From contig VCAZ01000094.1 in NCBI GenBank assembly GCA_005784505.1, positions 1,243,193 through 1,307,192 of the forward strand: a stretch of 64,000 nucleotides of DNA, given 5' to 3'. Shown here in pieces: positions 1 to 11,682 of this stretch. Within the stretch, counting starts at the first letter, position 1; each line of letters starts with the position of its first letter. A model generated the notes under the pieces. It worked only from the letters and a program-made list of their open reading frames with translations. It was not told the DNA's origin and ran no database searches. The DNA is from Bagarius yarrelli (taxonomy: Eukaryota; Chordata; Actinopteri; Siluriformes; Sisoridae). The translations under genes and the position numbers were made by a program.

Positions 1-240
1 AGTCAACATTCACCAGCTTTTCCAGTCAATCTCACAAAGTTTAGACTGCGCCACTTTAGCACAGTAAGGTTTTAGGCATACGTTATATTTACGCGATAGT
101 ATTTATTAGCTAATAAAAGAATTTTAAATCAAATTAATCGTTCAGTCTTTGCAGATTAACCTGTAAACACCTGGAAAATCCTGGTTGAAGATCTAAAAGC
201 GTGAGTTTTAGTTATAATTAAAAACTATAATAAACAGAAT

Positions 241-600
241 GGGCAGCACGGTGGCTTAGTGTTTAGCACTGTTGACTCACAGCAAGAAGGTCCTGGGTTT
301 GATTCCCAGGCAGGGGTCTTTCTGTGTGCAGTTTGCATGTTCTTCCTGTGCTTGTGTGGGTTTACTACAGGTTCTCCGGTTTCCTCCCACAGTTCAAAAA
401 CATGTACGTTAGATTGAGTGGTGATTCTAAATTGCCCATACTAGTGAGTGTGTGTGTGTGGCCCTGTGATGGACTGGTTACCTGTCCAGGGTGTCCCCTT
501 CTGCCTTTCTCTCTTTCAAAGACAGCTGGGATAGACTCCAGCAGATCCCTTGACCCCAAATTAGGGGATAAGCAGGTATAGAAGATGAATGAATGAATGG
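241..600 (+). mobile_element. SINE family A (V-SINE / DANA-Mermaid-like), near full length
   Basis: It begins with a tRNA-like head (GGCTTAGTGTTTAGCACTG, then the B-box-like GGTCCTGGGTTTGATTCC), followed by the conserved central segment with TGTGTGCAGTTTGCATGTTC and CTCCGGTTTCCTCCCACAG. The 3' part has GTGATGGACTGGTTACCTG and ends in a GAAT-repeat tail. This is the reference copy for family A here. The central segment is that of fish V-SINEs (established knowledge). Confidence 0.85.
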
Positions 601-760
601 TAGGGATGACATGGTTGATTAATCGATTATTTTTATTGATTATTTGATCATTAAAAATTTGTCGCTTATATGTAATTTTGATCTATTATTAAGTGAATTA
701 CTATTACTAAATTAGCAAGACAATTCACTATTACTATTTGTAAGACAATTAAAAAAATTC
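601..760. mobile_element. possible MITE end fragment (ATCGATTA-rich)
   Basis: It begins GGTAGGGATGACATGGTTGA and continues with TTAATCGATTA. This recalls ends of fish hAT-like elements and the sequence at 60400-60500. No second terminus was found. Confidence 0.25.
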
Positions 761-887
761 TAACAATCCGCTTTTTTTAATAAGCAACCAATCAAATTTG
801 TTTGCATTTACTCTCCATTTTTCTCTGTATATTACTTTAGTTGTATTGAAGACATGCTAAAAGATAGTAAAATAGCATTAGTAAAAT

Positions 888-1012
888 AGCACCACCTAGC
901 CACCACTGCTGGGCCCCTGAGGAAGGCCCTTAACTCCCAGTTGCTCAGATTTAAAACAGGAAATAATGTAAGTCACTTACATAAGGACGTCTGCCAAAAT
1001 ATTAATTTTCTA
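888..1012 (+). mobile_element. SINE family B, 3' part
   Basis: It carries CCACTGCTGGGCCCCTGAGG, AAGGCCCTTAAC and the 3' signature GGACGTCTGCCAAAATATTA. The tRNA-like head is missing. Confidence 0.7.
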
Positions 1013-2039
1013 TAATAGATCATAAAATTATGGGAACCAAATGACTCAGATTTATTATTTTACCCTAATTATACATCTTTCGTTAGTACACCATGAATAA
1101 AGAGCCTTGAAACAGCTCATTCCTGTTGTGCTGCTTTATACACACACCTGAGACAAACACTCCATTATACTAACAAACAGTTCGAACGAGAGAAAAAAAA
1201 AAGTTTCCATGGAAGCATTTTGAATCAGTTAAATTACACTAGAAGAGTCAAGTGAATGAACTGACTCATTTGTGAACGAAACAAATAGCATGTTCGACTT
1301 CCTGGGGTTTTTTTAAATTAAATTAATAATATATTCTGTAAAATTAAGAAATCAAGATTCCAATCCTTTTTACCAGGTTTTAAAGTCCAAACTCTTGACG
1401 GACAGACTAGGCAGAACTTTTTCTACTCCTTTATTTCCAAACGTTAGCAATAGAATAGATTTCTATAATACTATTACTGTAAAAATTTAGATTTTAAAAT
1501 AAATAGAAAAACAAATTGTATTGTAAATTGTGCTTTATTCATTAAAAAATCATATTTTTAATAAAGAAATAAAAGTCCGGAATGTCTCCTCTACTGACGC
1601 ACTAAAAGTTTGTCTTCTCTATTCCAACGTACCAAATTACAACCTTTCAAGCCCAAATTAGTACCTTTACTTAAAAGTGTTTTTAGCTGAGTAATGGACT
1701 TCCTGTAGCTGAGGACACTCCCTTTTTAGCCAATCAGGACAGGTTGGCTTGGTGACATTTGTATTTACTTTGAAGGATCTGTGGCCTGGCAGTCCTGACA
1801 GGACCGGCAGGGGACGCTTCATTTAACGCTGCAATTTCTAAATGATGTCACGGAAAAAAGACGAGTAGGAAAAATCAACTGCATCGCCTCTTAACCTCCG
1901 CAGTTATGTGAAGGGAAGCGGTAGGGGAAAACAGTGGTGTATGGAAGAATAAAGAATGAAGAATGAATAAAGCTCAACACACACACACAAACACACACAC
2001 ACACACACTCTGGTCCAGACAAGCCTGTGCTGAAAAGTG
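1013..2039. other. AT-rich stretch with one CA microsatellite
   Basis: No exon or dispersed repeat recognised. A CA tract lies at 1977-2008, and 1720-1870 is less AT-rich. Confidence 0.5.
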
Positions 2040-2300
2040 TACATCTGTGCATTTGCATTAAATTTAGCAGACATCCTTATCCATAGCAACTTTTTTTACT
2101 ACCTAACTAAGGAGATGAGGGTTAAAGGTCTTGCTCGGGGTGTCCATCAGTGGCAGCTTGGTGGTTCCACTGCCGGACACCACCAAGCTGCCACTGCTAG
2201 GCACCCTAAGCAGTGGTAGATTGGTGGTGCTGGGAATTAAATCCAAGATTTTGGATCTGCAATCCAACACCTTATCCAGTGAGCTACCACTTCTATTTTA
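2040..2300 (-). mobile_element. SINE family B with internal head-to-head rearrangement
   Basis: The tail signature (TTTAGCAGACATCCTTATCC) is on the left and the head (GAGCTACCACTTC) on the right. Inside is an 18-bp perfect inverted repeat, 2148-2165 and 2179-2196. Confidence 0.7.
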
Positions 2301-2369
2301 TCCCTTTGAACTCAAGGCATTGGGCAAACGCACTCATATACCTAGGGTTATTTCATTTACCCCGCTGAA

Positions 2370-2478
2370 TGGTTTAGGATTAGGGGCTTTGCTCGGCAAC
2401 CAATCAGTGGCAGTTTGGTGATCCTTGGAATTGAGCTCACAACCTTCCTATAAGTAGTCTAACACTTGTTCCAAATGG
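2370..2478 (-). mobile_element. SINE family B fragment
   Basis: GGATTAGGGGCTTTGCTCGG and CAGTGGCAGTTTGGTG are diverged but collinear with family B. It lies next to the copy at 2040-2300. Confidence 0.55.
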
Positions 2479-2479
2479 G

Positions 2480-3534
2480 CTTGAGAACCCACAGCTTCCT
2501 CATTCTTGACGCAACATCTATTCATAACTTCTAGTTTGCAAATCTTCATGATTATATTTTTTTTCAGATGCAATAATTTAACAAATTAATATTACTAGAC
2601 TAAGAATTTTTTTCTAAAATCATGTTAAGCTTCAATTCAGCCAGCGGCTCAGATTAGCGTGGTACTTGCACGTCAGACTGAAGGCATCTGCCTGAAGACC
2701 ATGCCTGATTTGCAATTATCCATTCACCCGTGCCGTAGAATCGTTAAAACACCCTATTCGAGAGCTAATCTCAGATCAGTGTTGATATTCCAAGAACTTT
2801 GCCTCTCCCAGAGAGTCATCCGGTTATCCATGCTGCTATGGTAACCGTCACGAAGGAGACAGTTGCTGTGAAGCAGATCACGTTGATACGCAGCACAAAA
2901 ATAGACAGCTCTGTTTTCCTCATTGTGTTCTTTTACACAATCTTTAAACTCGATAAAGTACCGATTGTTGACTTTTATTAATAGCCTTGACATTCCTTAA
3001 AAAATACTAATAATAAAGGCGGTTTGATGTTGGACCAAGTCAGAGATATTTGGTTGCTGGTGGAAATCGTTAGCGGATCACTGCATAGTGACACTTTTAT
3101 TTTCTCGCAGTGCTTCAAGGCTCTGATCTAATCAAAGCCAGAGGCAGGCGGGCGGATCTATTTAGCCAGTAAACAGACAACACAAGGTTGAGGCACTCAA
3201 AACAGCAGAAGCACAACAAAGGCTGCCATTCGGTTTTGCACACAAAAAAATAGGAAGTTAATGCTGTCTGGTGGTGGGTTTTTTTCTGCCTGTGGATGGA
3301 CAGAAGATCTCATTGCTTCACAGCGATACACGTCCATTTGATATAAAATCCAAAAATTACTCTCGAAATTAAACGTTTTTTTATAATGATAATAATGTTT
3401 ATCATTTAGCTTTTAAGTCCTAATATCACCAATGTGATAAAAATAATTTACTTTTATTACTGCGCTATATTGAATTTCACTCAGTGTTTAGACTTTAATT
3501 CTGTGTCATTTCTGATTGGTTATTTTAACTCATG
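2480..3534. other. non-repetitive stretch, no gene seen
   Basis: Short frames only. 3025-3180 is relatively unique, with CAGTGCTTCAAGGCTCTG, and could be conserved non-coding DNA. I see no splice-bounded frame. Confidence 0.4.
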
Positions 3535-3862
3535 CGCTTTTCGAGATACTAGCTGTCTTTCGAATGATTTTTTGCTTTGAGTTGTGAGTTGAATTCGGGT
3601 TACGAGGCAGCTTCAAACACCCAACCACTAGTTGGCGTAGCGAACGCCACAGTAAATGCTGTAACATCCGCCCAGCATCACTCGATAGCTAGTCAGACAT
3701 GTGCGTTAGCAAGTGGAGTCGTCTGATCTCCAAGGTAAACGCTGTACATTATACTTAATAAAACCAGTTTATTCCAGTACATCCTATTGTATTGTTTTTA
3801 TACAATATTCGTTATTTATAAGTTTATTTTTCTTATTTAAAAACATGTTTTTTTGGGGGACT
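3535..3862 (-). mobile_element. MITE family M, internal portion (reverse copy)
   Basis: This is the reverse complement of the interior of the element at 54455-55087. Matching blocks include CACCCAACCACTAGTTGGCG, ACATCCGCCCAGCATC, TAGCTAGTCAGACATG, GTCTGATCTCCAAGGTAAAC and CCAGTTTATTCCAGTACATC. Both termini appear lost. Confidence 0.75.
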
Positions 3863-3925
3863 CTAATATAAAGCTTATGATGAGTTAAAGTAGCAGCAGG
3901 TCAACCCTAGGACAGAGATTAGGGG

Positions 3926-4098
3926 GAAGTGGTAGCGCCGGTGGTTAAGGTGTTGGACTGCTAAATGCAAGAATGGGGCTCAATTCCAAACACAAATAAG
4001 TTGCCACTGCTGGGCCCCCCGAGCAAGGCCCCAATTGCTCAGCTGTAGAAAGAAGATACATGTAAGGCTGCCTGCCTAATGCCGTAAATGTAAATTAG
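3926..4098 (+). mobile_element. SINE family B (tRNA-derived), near full length
   Basis: The head reads AGTGGTAGCGCCGGTGGTTA with TGTTGGACTGCTAA. The middle reads GCCACTGCTGGGCCCCCCGA, GCAAGGCC and TTGCTCAGC. The tail reads CTGCCTAATGCCGTAAATGT. Intact copies share an A-box-like and B-box-like tRNA head and a tail resembling TCTGCCAAATGCTGTAAATG. Reference copy for family B here. Confidence 0.8.
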
Positions 4099-5000
4099 GA
4101 TTTTGACAAAAAACTTTTAGGAAAAATTTAACACATAATTGTGGCTACTAGCAACTCTTCCCTAAACCAACATTCCTAAAATTTACAAACTGTAAAAATG
4201 CTTGAAAGTTCTTATAAACCCAATGCTAATATACTGTCCAAACAAGAGTGTAATGGTAGATATGTGATGCATTTGGAATATCAGGGGTAAAAAAAAAATT
4301 GTGTATCACCTTTTATCACATTATGACTGTTTTTCCTGACAGAATGTCTTTGCTGACAGAATGAGCCAAGAATGAATTAGATCCCCCACGACTAGCTGCC
4401 ATGGCTTGCTAACTGCTAACTTTCATTAGCAAATCAATAGTGCATTAGTAATTCTAGCTCGGATTTCCCTTATTAACATGTTCCCATTATTGGACCGCCT
4501 GAAACAAACAGAAATCCATCGAGGAAGGAGCATGCAGTTGCCAAGAGACAGCAAATCCTTGGGTATCATTTATATTCTCCAGTGAAACATGGATGGGAGG
4601 TGTAATGGGACAGAGGCCAAAAACACCTACTGAGAATAACGTTCATCACAACACACACACAGCTGTGGAGTGAAAATTAAACACACTCCTCAGTGTAGGC
4701 ACTAATTGAGAGATGTATCTCTTACAGGGCATCTGTTGGCTCCACCTCTTGAGTGCTCTATACATTTGTGCCGTGTTATTAACTAATGACGTATTAAAAT
4801 GTACTAATGAATGGACTTATTAGTATTAAATCTGCATTGAATTTCTTTATATTCCACATTGTTCCCATATAAGATTAGAGACTCTGGGCTTTAAAGATGT
4901 GTACTTTTCCTGGTTTTTTTGAGTCTACATGGTGACATATATTTATAAAAAGTTCCATGAGGCATATGTGTTACTCTGATGCTAGCAAATGTCGACGAGC
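4099..5000. other. no gene; partly unique sequence
   Basis: 4330-4600 is complex and non-repetitive (TTAGCAAATCAATAGTGCAT and similar homeobox-like TAAT cores). Elsewhere AT-rich. No exon seen. Confidence 0.35.
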
Positions 5001-5610
5001 CGTTTGTGCCATGGTCCAGCCTTCCTGACAGAGGTGGTCCAGCTGACGAAGGATCATCTGAAGGCATATCCAGGGGGAGGTAGATCCCACCTCCAGGGGG
5101 CTGCCATCGGCCTACGGATCACTCTGAGTCTTTAGTACCAAATGCACAACAATAGGGACCAGCTGGTGCATGAGGTTGTACCCACAGGTGCTACAGTAAG
5201 GTCTGGGCCAGTTTGCTGGTGCTGCGTAGAGACTGGACACATATAAGGCCAGTGTCCGCCAATGGAGGTGGGGACCCTGGTTCATGTCCCCGACGTGCCA
5301 CAAGTGGTCCCATAGAAAAGGGACATACTGAATACAAGTAAGTATACAAAGGAGTTAACACAATGCCTTGGTGGACTTGGGGTGCAATCAGACACTCAAT
5401 CCACCAAAGTATGTTTTGAAAAGTGGCAGTGGGGGTATACAAGTGGTCAATGTAAGGTGTGTACACGGGAATATTCCCAAGTGTCCAGTAACAGTTATCA
5501 CAATCCAATTTGAGTGTTATTAAAGTCACATATTTAACCTGAGAGCAAAACTCCACACCAGTCGCTCCAGGTGCAACAACGGCAATCCCGGCTGTATTAC
5601 AGGGGTGCGC
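5000..5610. other. unclassified segment with long minus-strand frames
   Basis: Overlapping minus-strand frames (5112-5303 and 5191-5556) occur in a block less AT-rich than its flanks, bearing GGGGGAGGTAGATCCCACCT. The predicted peptides have no domain I recognise. An old retroelement fragment is possible but unproven. Confidence 0.3.
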
Positions 5611-6561
5611 GTCTGATTAAGCATTTACCAATATTTATATCTACAGCATTTGACAGAAGGTCTTATTTAAAAAGATTACTAAGCAATTAAGTGTCTTGCT
5701 AGATGAACTAGACATTGGTTATGTGCTCGAACCCCTGGGCTCATGGGCAAGTCCCTTCACCATCATCTTCTCTCTCTGAATAAAATAAGATGTTTGTGCT
5801 GTTTATTACTCTGAATAAGGGTAAATGTCAGAAGGTTGTGGTTGACTTAATAAGCTTCCACTTTCCCCATCAGTGATTTTTGTTATTGCCCCGTTTGCTC
5901 TGCTATTTTTTTTTATTACAATTACACTTAAATTCACTGTTATGATCTCATACAAGTGGCCTGTTTTTAAGCACTTTCTGTGCAGTAATGACATGACCCC
6001 ATGTCACGCTTCATTTACTAACCGCTGTTCTATGAGCTAACCATTGGGGTTCACGGTATGCAGAATGACGGCAACTCGTTTCTGGAAAACGAATCACCCC
6101 GAAAGTTGGCATGTTGGTGAAATGAACCTGAACAATGCAGAATCCTAAAGACAATAAAAGACTGATGGGTGCAAGTGTCATATTTCTGGCTCCTTACCAA
6201 TCTGCAGTCGAGTGTAAATGCCATTTTAGTTTGCCAAGACTTTACCTACCTCCTTAAGACCTTTCTTTATTTCCTGTTACCCCGTCTTCTATTAGCACAA
6301 CTATTCCCATATGGGCAAAAATATGGGTGTTTTCATTTGCAAATCCCCTAGTACAAGACTATATAATGAGCTGAAATTGGAATTGGGTCGGCGCTCTTGT
6401 GATAATCCCTTCATTTTCTATGTGAATGCAAGACAAAGGACATTTGAAATTGCCTTGTGACCTCCCAGTTGTCCTGATTCCAGCTATTAATTACACAACA
6501 ATGATTTTCTTTTAATTATCATTTTTTGACCTGACTAGACTTTGAATAGATGACTTTTTAA

Positions 6562-6973
6562 TAGGGCTGCGCAATATATCGAAATGTGCATATCGTGATA
6601 TGCATACCGACGGTTTGCAAGAAATAAGCGATTCGATACTTCCTTAGAACTAAGCTTGATAAGTCTGAGGTACCCAGAGCTGCTGCCAAAAAGTGATGCC
6701 ACAACAACAAAGAACCTCAAAAATATGACAGTGTTTGGGTGTGACTAAAGTTCTATGTAGAACATGTAAATCTTATGTGGCAATGTAAAGAAGAAACACA
6801 AAAAAATCTTATTTATAGTCTTTAGAAAACCTAACACAAAAAAATATTCAAACAGAGGTGAGTGTGTCGGAGGAAACAAATGTAGGTTACATCATTTTGT
6901 AAAATATCATAAAATAAAATTTTTTTAGCATTTTATCACATATCGTATTTATCTTCTATATCGTCCAGGCCTA
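6562..6973. mobile_element. inverted-repeat MITE (TAGGGCTG type)
   Basis: The left end TAGGGCTGCGCAATATATCG pairs with the right end, whose reverse complement reads TAGGCCTGGACGATATAGAA. About 412 bp, AT-rich, no coding capacity. Sequences of the type GGGCTGCACGATATAT are common in fish non-autonomous DNA transposons. Target duplication is not clear. Confidence 0.6.
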
Positions 6974-7104
6974 CATTTTATCTCTTTGTTTTTAGCCTTT
7001 TTACATTTTCCCTTATTTTCCAAAAGAATTATATATCCTGGATCATACACAACTAAATAAACGCCTAGTATGCACTGTTATCGGATAGACTAGGCTTTAG
7101 TGCT

Positions 7105-7281
7105 AGTGTAGATGCTTTTATCCAAAGCGACTTGCATTTAGCTCATTTATACAACTGAGCAATTTCAGGTTAGGGGCCTTGCTCAGGTGCCCAACAGTGG
7201 TAGCTTGGTGGTGCCAGGAATCAAACCCACCATCTTTAGGTGAGCAGTCCAACACTTTAATCACTACGCTACCACTTCCTG
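7105..7281 (-). mobile_element. SINE family B
   Basis: It reads GATGCTTTTATCCAAAGCGA at the tail side, GGGGCCTTGCTCAGGTGCCC in the middle, and CACTACGCTACCACTTCC at the head. Confidence 0.78.
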
Positions 7282-8274
7282 TAATTTACTGAAAGGCTTT
7301 AGTGGAACATGTTGTGATGTGATTTGTATTTTGCTTAAAATTAAAACGTTTTAGCATTCGTGTTGGTTTAACTAATTAAACACTGGCTGAGATCTGGGCT
7401 TGGAATTACTCTTAAAAAAATAAATAAAAGCACAAACTCACGTGAAGTCTTGGAGTATTTTCAGAAATGGCGCAATGCCATGAAAAAATATGTGGTGTAG
7501 TAACTATATAACTCAATATTATTAAAATGAGAGTATAATTGCAAATGAGAATTGATTAGCAGTTTCTTATTAATACTACACTAAATAAAGTTCATTTAAT
7601 TAAAATTGCTCAACTGTACAGGTAATATATAGCATAGCTACACGGTTTAAGAGCGACCTCACGCTAGCCTCTTAGCCATTTTAACAATTTCATTCTTAAC
7701 ATCTGCAAATTAGCAGACCAGCTGTGTCAAGTAGAAATCTATAGATGATTAGCAAACCTTAGATTACTTTGTTTTTTTTATTGTCTTGTTTATTGTAATG
7801 AAATCACAGCTCAGTCTATAAATCTCCTCACGTTACTCACTGAGTTGAGGAATTAAGCAAAGAGGTCATGGCTTTAAAAAAAAATGCACATTTTGGTGGA
7901 ACAGCTTATGGGGGCCTCTAGTGGATACACTAACACCAAAGACCAACCAAGAGGTCATTTACTTTGCTTTGTCAGTGACCCTGATAGTATTATGCAACAT
8001 CCAAGCTGTCAAGCTTCCTATTTTGGTTCTTCCTTCAATTATTACGAGAGACAAGTGTGTCTTATTAGTGGAGAGACAAGTGTATGGCACCAAAGCCATG
8101 TATAAGTGCCAAAAAAAGATAATGGGCTCCAAAACAAAAGCAGGCTAGTTTCATGACATTCACTTTCTCTTTCTGTACAAATAAATCTCCACTTTTTCAT
8201 TTCTGAGGTGATCATAGTACCTACCTAATACAAAAAAATACTTCTCTTTGTTAACCATCATCACAGGTTAAAAT
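7282..8274. other. no gene; AT-rich unique sequence
   Basis: The two overlapping plus frames at 7884-8148 have no splice context or recognisable protein. Confidence 0.4.
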
Positions 8275-8275
8275 A

Positions 8276-8522
8276 CGGGGCAGTGGTGGCTCAAATGGTT
8301 AAGGCACCAAGTTGTTGATTGGATGACCAGGAAGACTGGGATTTAAGCCCTACCACTGTCAGTCTGCCACAGTTGGGTCCCTGAGCAAGATCCTTAACCC
8401 TTCCTGCTCCAGGTATGCTGCATCATAGCTGACCCTGCACCTTGACCCCAACCTTTCAAGATGGGATATGCGGAGAAACAAATTTCACAGTGCTGTAAAG
8501 TATGTGACAAAGACTTAACATT
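8276..8522 (+). mobile_element. SINE family C
   Basis: The tRNA-like head is GGGGCAGTGGTGGCTCAAAT then GGTTAAGGCACC. The middle is CAGTTGGGTCCCTGAGCAAG. The tail is GGGATATGCGGAGAAACAAA then TTTCACAGTGCTGTAAAG. It differs from family B in its 3' half. Other copies at 30395 and 35205. Confidence 0.75.
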
Positions 8523-8875
8523 TTTAATCATGGAATTACAGGTTTTACAGTTAACTGTACTACATGTAATTAGACTACTGCTATTACCGATCTCCCTACT
8601 AACAATCTCACTTTTTTGTATCTATTAACTTTGTCTATTAACTAGTGGCGTTTTAGATATTATATTGCAATGAAAGTATAGATGAAAGAAGAAATTTTGG
8701 CTTACTCACAAATGAGTTATTTTAAAATGTTTAGGTTTTGTTTAGTTATAGACGGCCATCAAGCTGTAGAAACTGTAGGCATTTTAGCAAATAATGGGTT
8801 TAGCTATCAAGCTACCTGTTTTAGGCCACATTTAAAGATTAAAACTGTGTTTGGTGGTCTGTGTTTGAAGGTCAT

Positions 8876-9112
8876 TTATCCATCCATTCATCCACTCTTC
8901 TATTCATTCATCTAGTCATCAATCTAACTACCTATCTGCATTCTTACACAAGGGGCTTAGATGAGGGACTCTGGACAGGGTGTTGAAGACAAATCTATGA
9001 ACTAACCGATCTATACATCCATTCATCCATCCTCCCTTCATCCAATCAACCACTCAACCGGCCAACTCACCCATCAATACACTAATTCATTATCCTGCCA
9101 TTATCTATACAT
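8876..9112 (+). repeat. degenerate CATC tetranucleotide tract
   Basis: CATCCATTCATCCACTC-type repeats interrupted at 8940-9000, resuming to about 9112. Confidence 0.65.
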
Positions 9113-9119
9113 TGATCCG

Positions 9120-9268
9120 ATCCCTACCCGAACTTGATTGGTATGTAATAAACTATGGACAGCAGTGTGAGACAGATCAAAAATGTAAATAGACCCATAA
9201 CTTAACAGTTAAATATGAGGTACCTCAAGGTTTTCTATTAGGGCCATTACTGTAATACACAAACAAAA
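9120..9268 (+). mobile_element. LINE reverse-transcriptase fragment
   Basis: The plus-strand peptide VKYEVPQGFLLGPLL (about 9210-9254) matches the VPQGSVLGPLLF motif of non-LTR reverse transcriptases and is followed by a stop. A dead fragment. Confidence 0.6.
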
Positions 9269-9269
9269 T

Positions 9270-10843
9270 ATCATATATTATTTCTGGTTAAACCCGGATG
9301 TATATACTGTATAAACTAAACTTAAGAAATGTATATAAGACATCAAAGATCATGAATAGATTGTTTTACTACTTTCAAATCTCTGTTACACCAATAGCTA
9401 CTCTTAGGAGACACTAGGCAAATAAAAACAATTTTATTGATAAGGTTTTTAAATGCTTGCTGCATTTCTAATATTTCTTGATTTTCTAACAGAAATTTGT
9501 CCAATAATTTGGAAATTACCTCAGGTTGCCAGTTAACTTTTTACTAAATTTGTGTACATCATATTTTTCTGCATATTTAGCTTTCATAATACTTAAATTT
9601 ACTGTGATATTCAAGTTTTCATCATCCGTCACAGCTGGATGAAATGTTCCCTGAAACAGCAAAAAGGCAAATCATAAGCTAACTAAACTACAGCCTTTTT
9701 TCAACAGCCACTTATCAGCTCATGGCAGAGGCGTCATCACACTTCAGCTTCCTGATCACACTAACCTGTGTGTGTTACAATAGCTAAGCTCTCTGCTACA
9801 CATTTCACAAATACACAGTGAACAAACAGAAGCTGTATGGCTTAATGTGTCTCGTCACCTTGAAGTGGGCATGATGTGATATTATAAAGAGGTATAACTG
9901 GGGTAAAACCCAAACCAGGCACTTCAACTTTAACCTTAAATTGTAAAGTTATTATGTTCTTGCATTTTTTGGAGGTGGTGGGACTGTTAATAATGGAGAC
10001 CCCAGTAGGGTACAGAAGTTAGTGGGGTGGTTAAGCAATAATGGTTTTGGTGCAGGGTAAAGACTGTAGTGGTGATAATAATAGAGGTGGTAGTAATAGG
10101 AGATGTAATAGTGGTGGAATAATAAGTTTTTTGAGAGTCGTAATGGGTGGTAAGTTCTGAAGGTGGTGGTTAACGTAAAGGTGATAAGGTAAGCATGGAT
10201 GTAGTGATGGTGGTGGAGTGTAAGTAGTGTAAGTAGCTGACTGGACTGAGTTGTTTTGAATACTTTCCTCATGATCAGAAACATAAAAGACTCAAAATTA
10301 CAGGTACTGATTCATCCGATTCATCTAAACCATATGATTCAGCAAATCAGTCGGACCCGAGAATGTGCAAAGATCCAGTGGATTGTAGGAATTTGATGAG
10401 TGCCCTCTAGTGGAATACCATGGCAAAAACAGTCAAAATCCGTACTGACTCAAGTGACTCAAATCAGTGATTCAGGATTCCAATTCGTAAATTCGGACTT
10501 CTCATCGAGCATGCAGGACTGATGCCATTGTAGAGTGTTGATATCGCTAGTTACAACACAGTAAGAATAGTGTTTAATAGCAAAAAAACAATTTTAAAAA
10601 CATACTGGATTACATTCGGCTTAGAACGCAAAGTAGATGTACGACACACAAACGCTCAGCTGGGCTAGTTAGCAATTTACGATATAGACCAAGAATTAAG
10701 AAATCAATCTTGGACACCACTAAGGATCATGAGACGATTGAGATTTTCAAGCAAGTTGTTAAGGTTAGATTTTTTTATTGTTTATGGAGATAAATACGTG
10801 GTTAAATTATTATTAAATACTTAAATATGGTCTTATTAGACTT
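9270..10843. other. no gene; GGT-rich imperfect repeat at 9970-10240
   Basis: A minus-strand frame (9952-10284) reads through GTGGTAATAAT-type imperfect repeats and is not credible as a gene. The rest is AT-rich and unremarkable. Confidence 0.45.
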
Positions 10844-10851
10844 ACCCAAGC

Positions 10852-11380
10852 CAGAGACGTAGCTGGGGTGCGGGCAAAGTTAGTTTTTACGCCCCCTACT
10901 GGCCCCCTCGTGAAAAGGTATGGGCCATAAAGGGGTCCGTCATGCTTTCCCAGAAATTTTTTTAGTTTTAGAACATGAAAGCCTTCATTTCAGTGTTATA
11001 TTTAAGGGTATAAAGAGGATGAAAAAAGTAAAACCATTAGGGCAACAGTGGTAATTTGAAGATATAATTGGGGAAAACATTTCATTCCAACATTCATTTG
11101 TAATCATGTAACATCAATTTGGCGCCCCCAGATTTACATTTACGTCATTTGGCAGACGTCCTTATTCAGAGCGACTCACATTTATTTCTTTATACAACAA
11201 AGCAATTGAGGGTTAGGGGCCTTGCTCAGGGGCCCAACAGTGGTGGCTTGGTGGAGCTGAAAATCGAACCCGAAATTTTCAGGTTGGTAGTTCAACACCT
11301 TAACCATGAGCCACCACTTTTCCAGATGCTGCGTCCGGGGACGGATGTTCCCCCCAATGCCCCCCCCAGCTACACCACTG
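10852..11380. mobile_element. complete non-autonomous hAT-like element with 8-bp target duplication
   Basis: The left end CAGAGACGTAGCTGGGG and right end CCCCAGCTACACCACTG form diverged terminal inverted repeats. Identical 8-bp flanks ACCCAAGC lie at 10844-10851 and 11381-11388. CA...TG ends with an 8-bp duplication are the hAT superfamily signature. The 529-bp element lacks a transposase and contains a reverse SINE B (11124-11327). Confidence 0.85.
11124..11327 (-). mobile_element. SINE family B nested in hAT-like element
   Basis: The tail side TTTACATTTACGTCATTTGG is on the left, GGGGCCTTGCTCAGGGGCCC in the middle, and head CACCTTAACCATGAGCCACC on the right. It lies wholly within the element bounded by ACCCAAGC duplications, so it inserted later or travelled with it. 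Confidence 0.8.
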
Positions 11381-11655
11381 ACCCAAGCTAGCATCCAACT
11401 GGAAATAAACACAATGAAAGCAGATACAAGTAAACATGTGCTTTTAACGCATTATGCTAATAACATTTAAAATATTAGCGCAGGTCCGGTCCAAACATAT
11501 AAGCGAATACTAGCGACGGTGTTTAGTGCTATTTCTCTCCGTCTAGCTAGCTGCCCTCATGCGTGAAACATCCACTGAGACTTTTTTTTTGGTTCATTTG
11601 CCAAACAAGTTACTGTAGCACAAATCCCAAAGGAAAAGGATGACATCATTCTTAC

Positions 11656-11682
11656 CTCTGAGAGGTCGTTTTGTACTTCTGC
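11656..11682 (-). CDS. pde1a: pde1a 27-bp microexon (exon 2)
   Basis: The acceptor TTTTGCAG ends at 11683 and the donor AG|GTAAGA has GT at 11654-11655. In phase 2 it reads (M)QKYKTTSQ(R), matching an insert present in some PDE1 isoforms and absent from others. At 27 bases and phase 2 in and out, skipping it keeps the frame. Confidence 0.82.

Noticed and set aside
241..600. tRNA gene in the head of SINE copies
   Set aside because: The A- and B-box-like parts are diverged, the cloverleaf is not complete, and the sequence continues into the conserved SINE body.
5191..5556. 121-residue minus-strand frame as a possible gene
   Set aside because: No splice sites, domain or conserved motif recognised, and an overlapping frame is equally open. 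Left as an unclassified segment.
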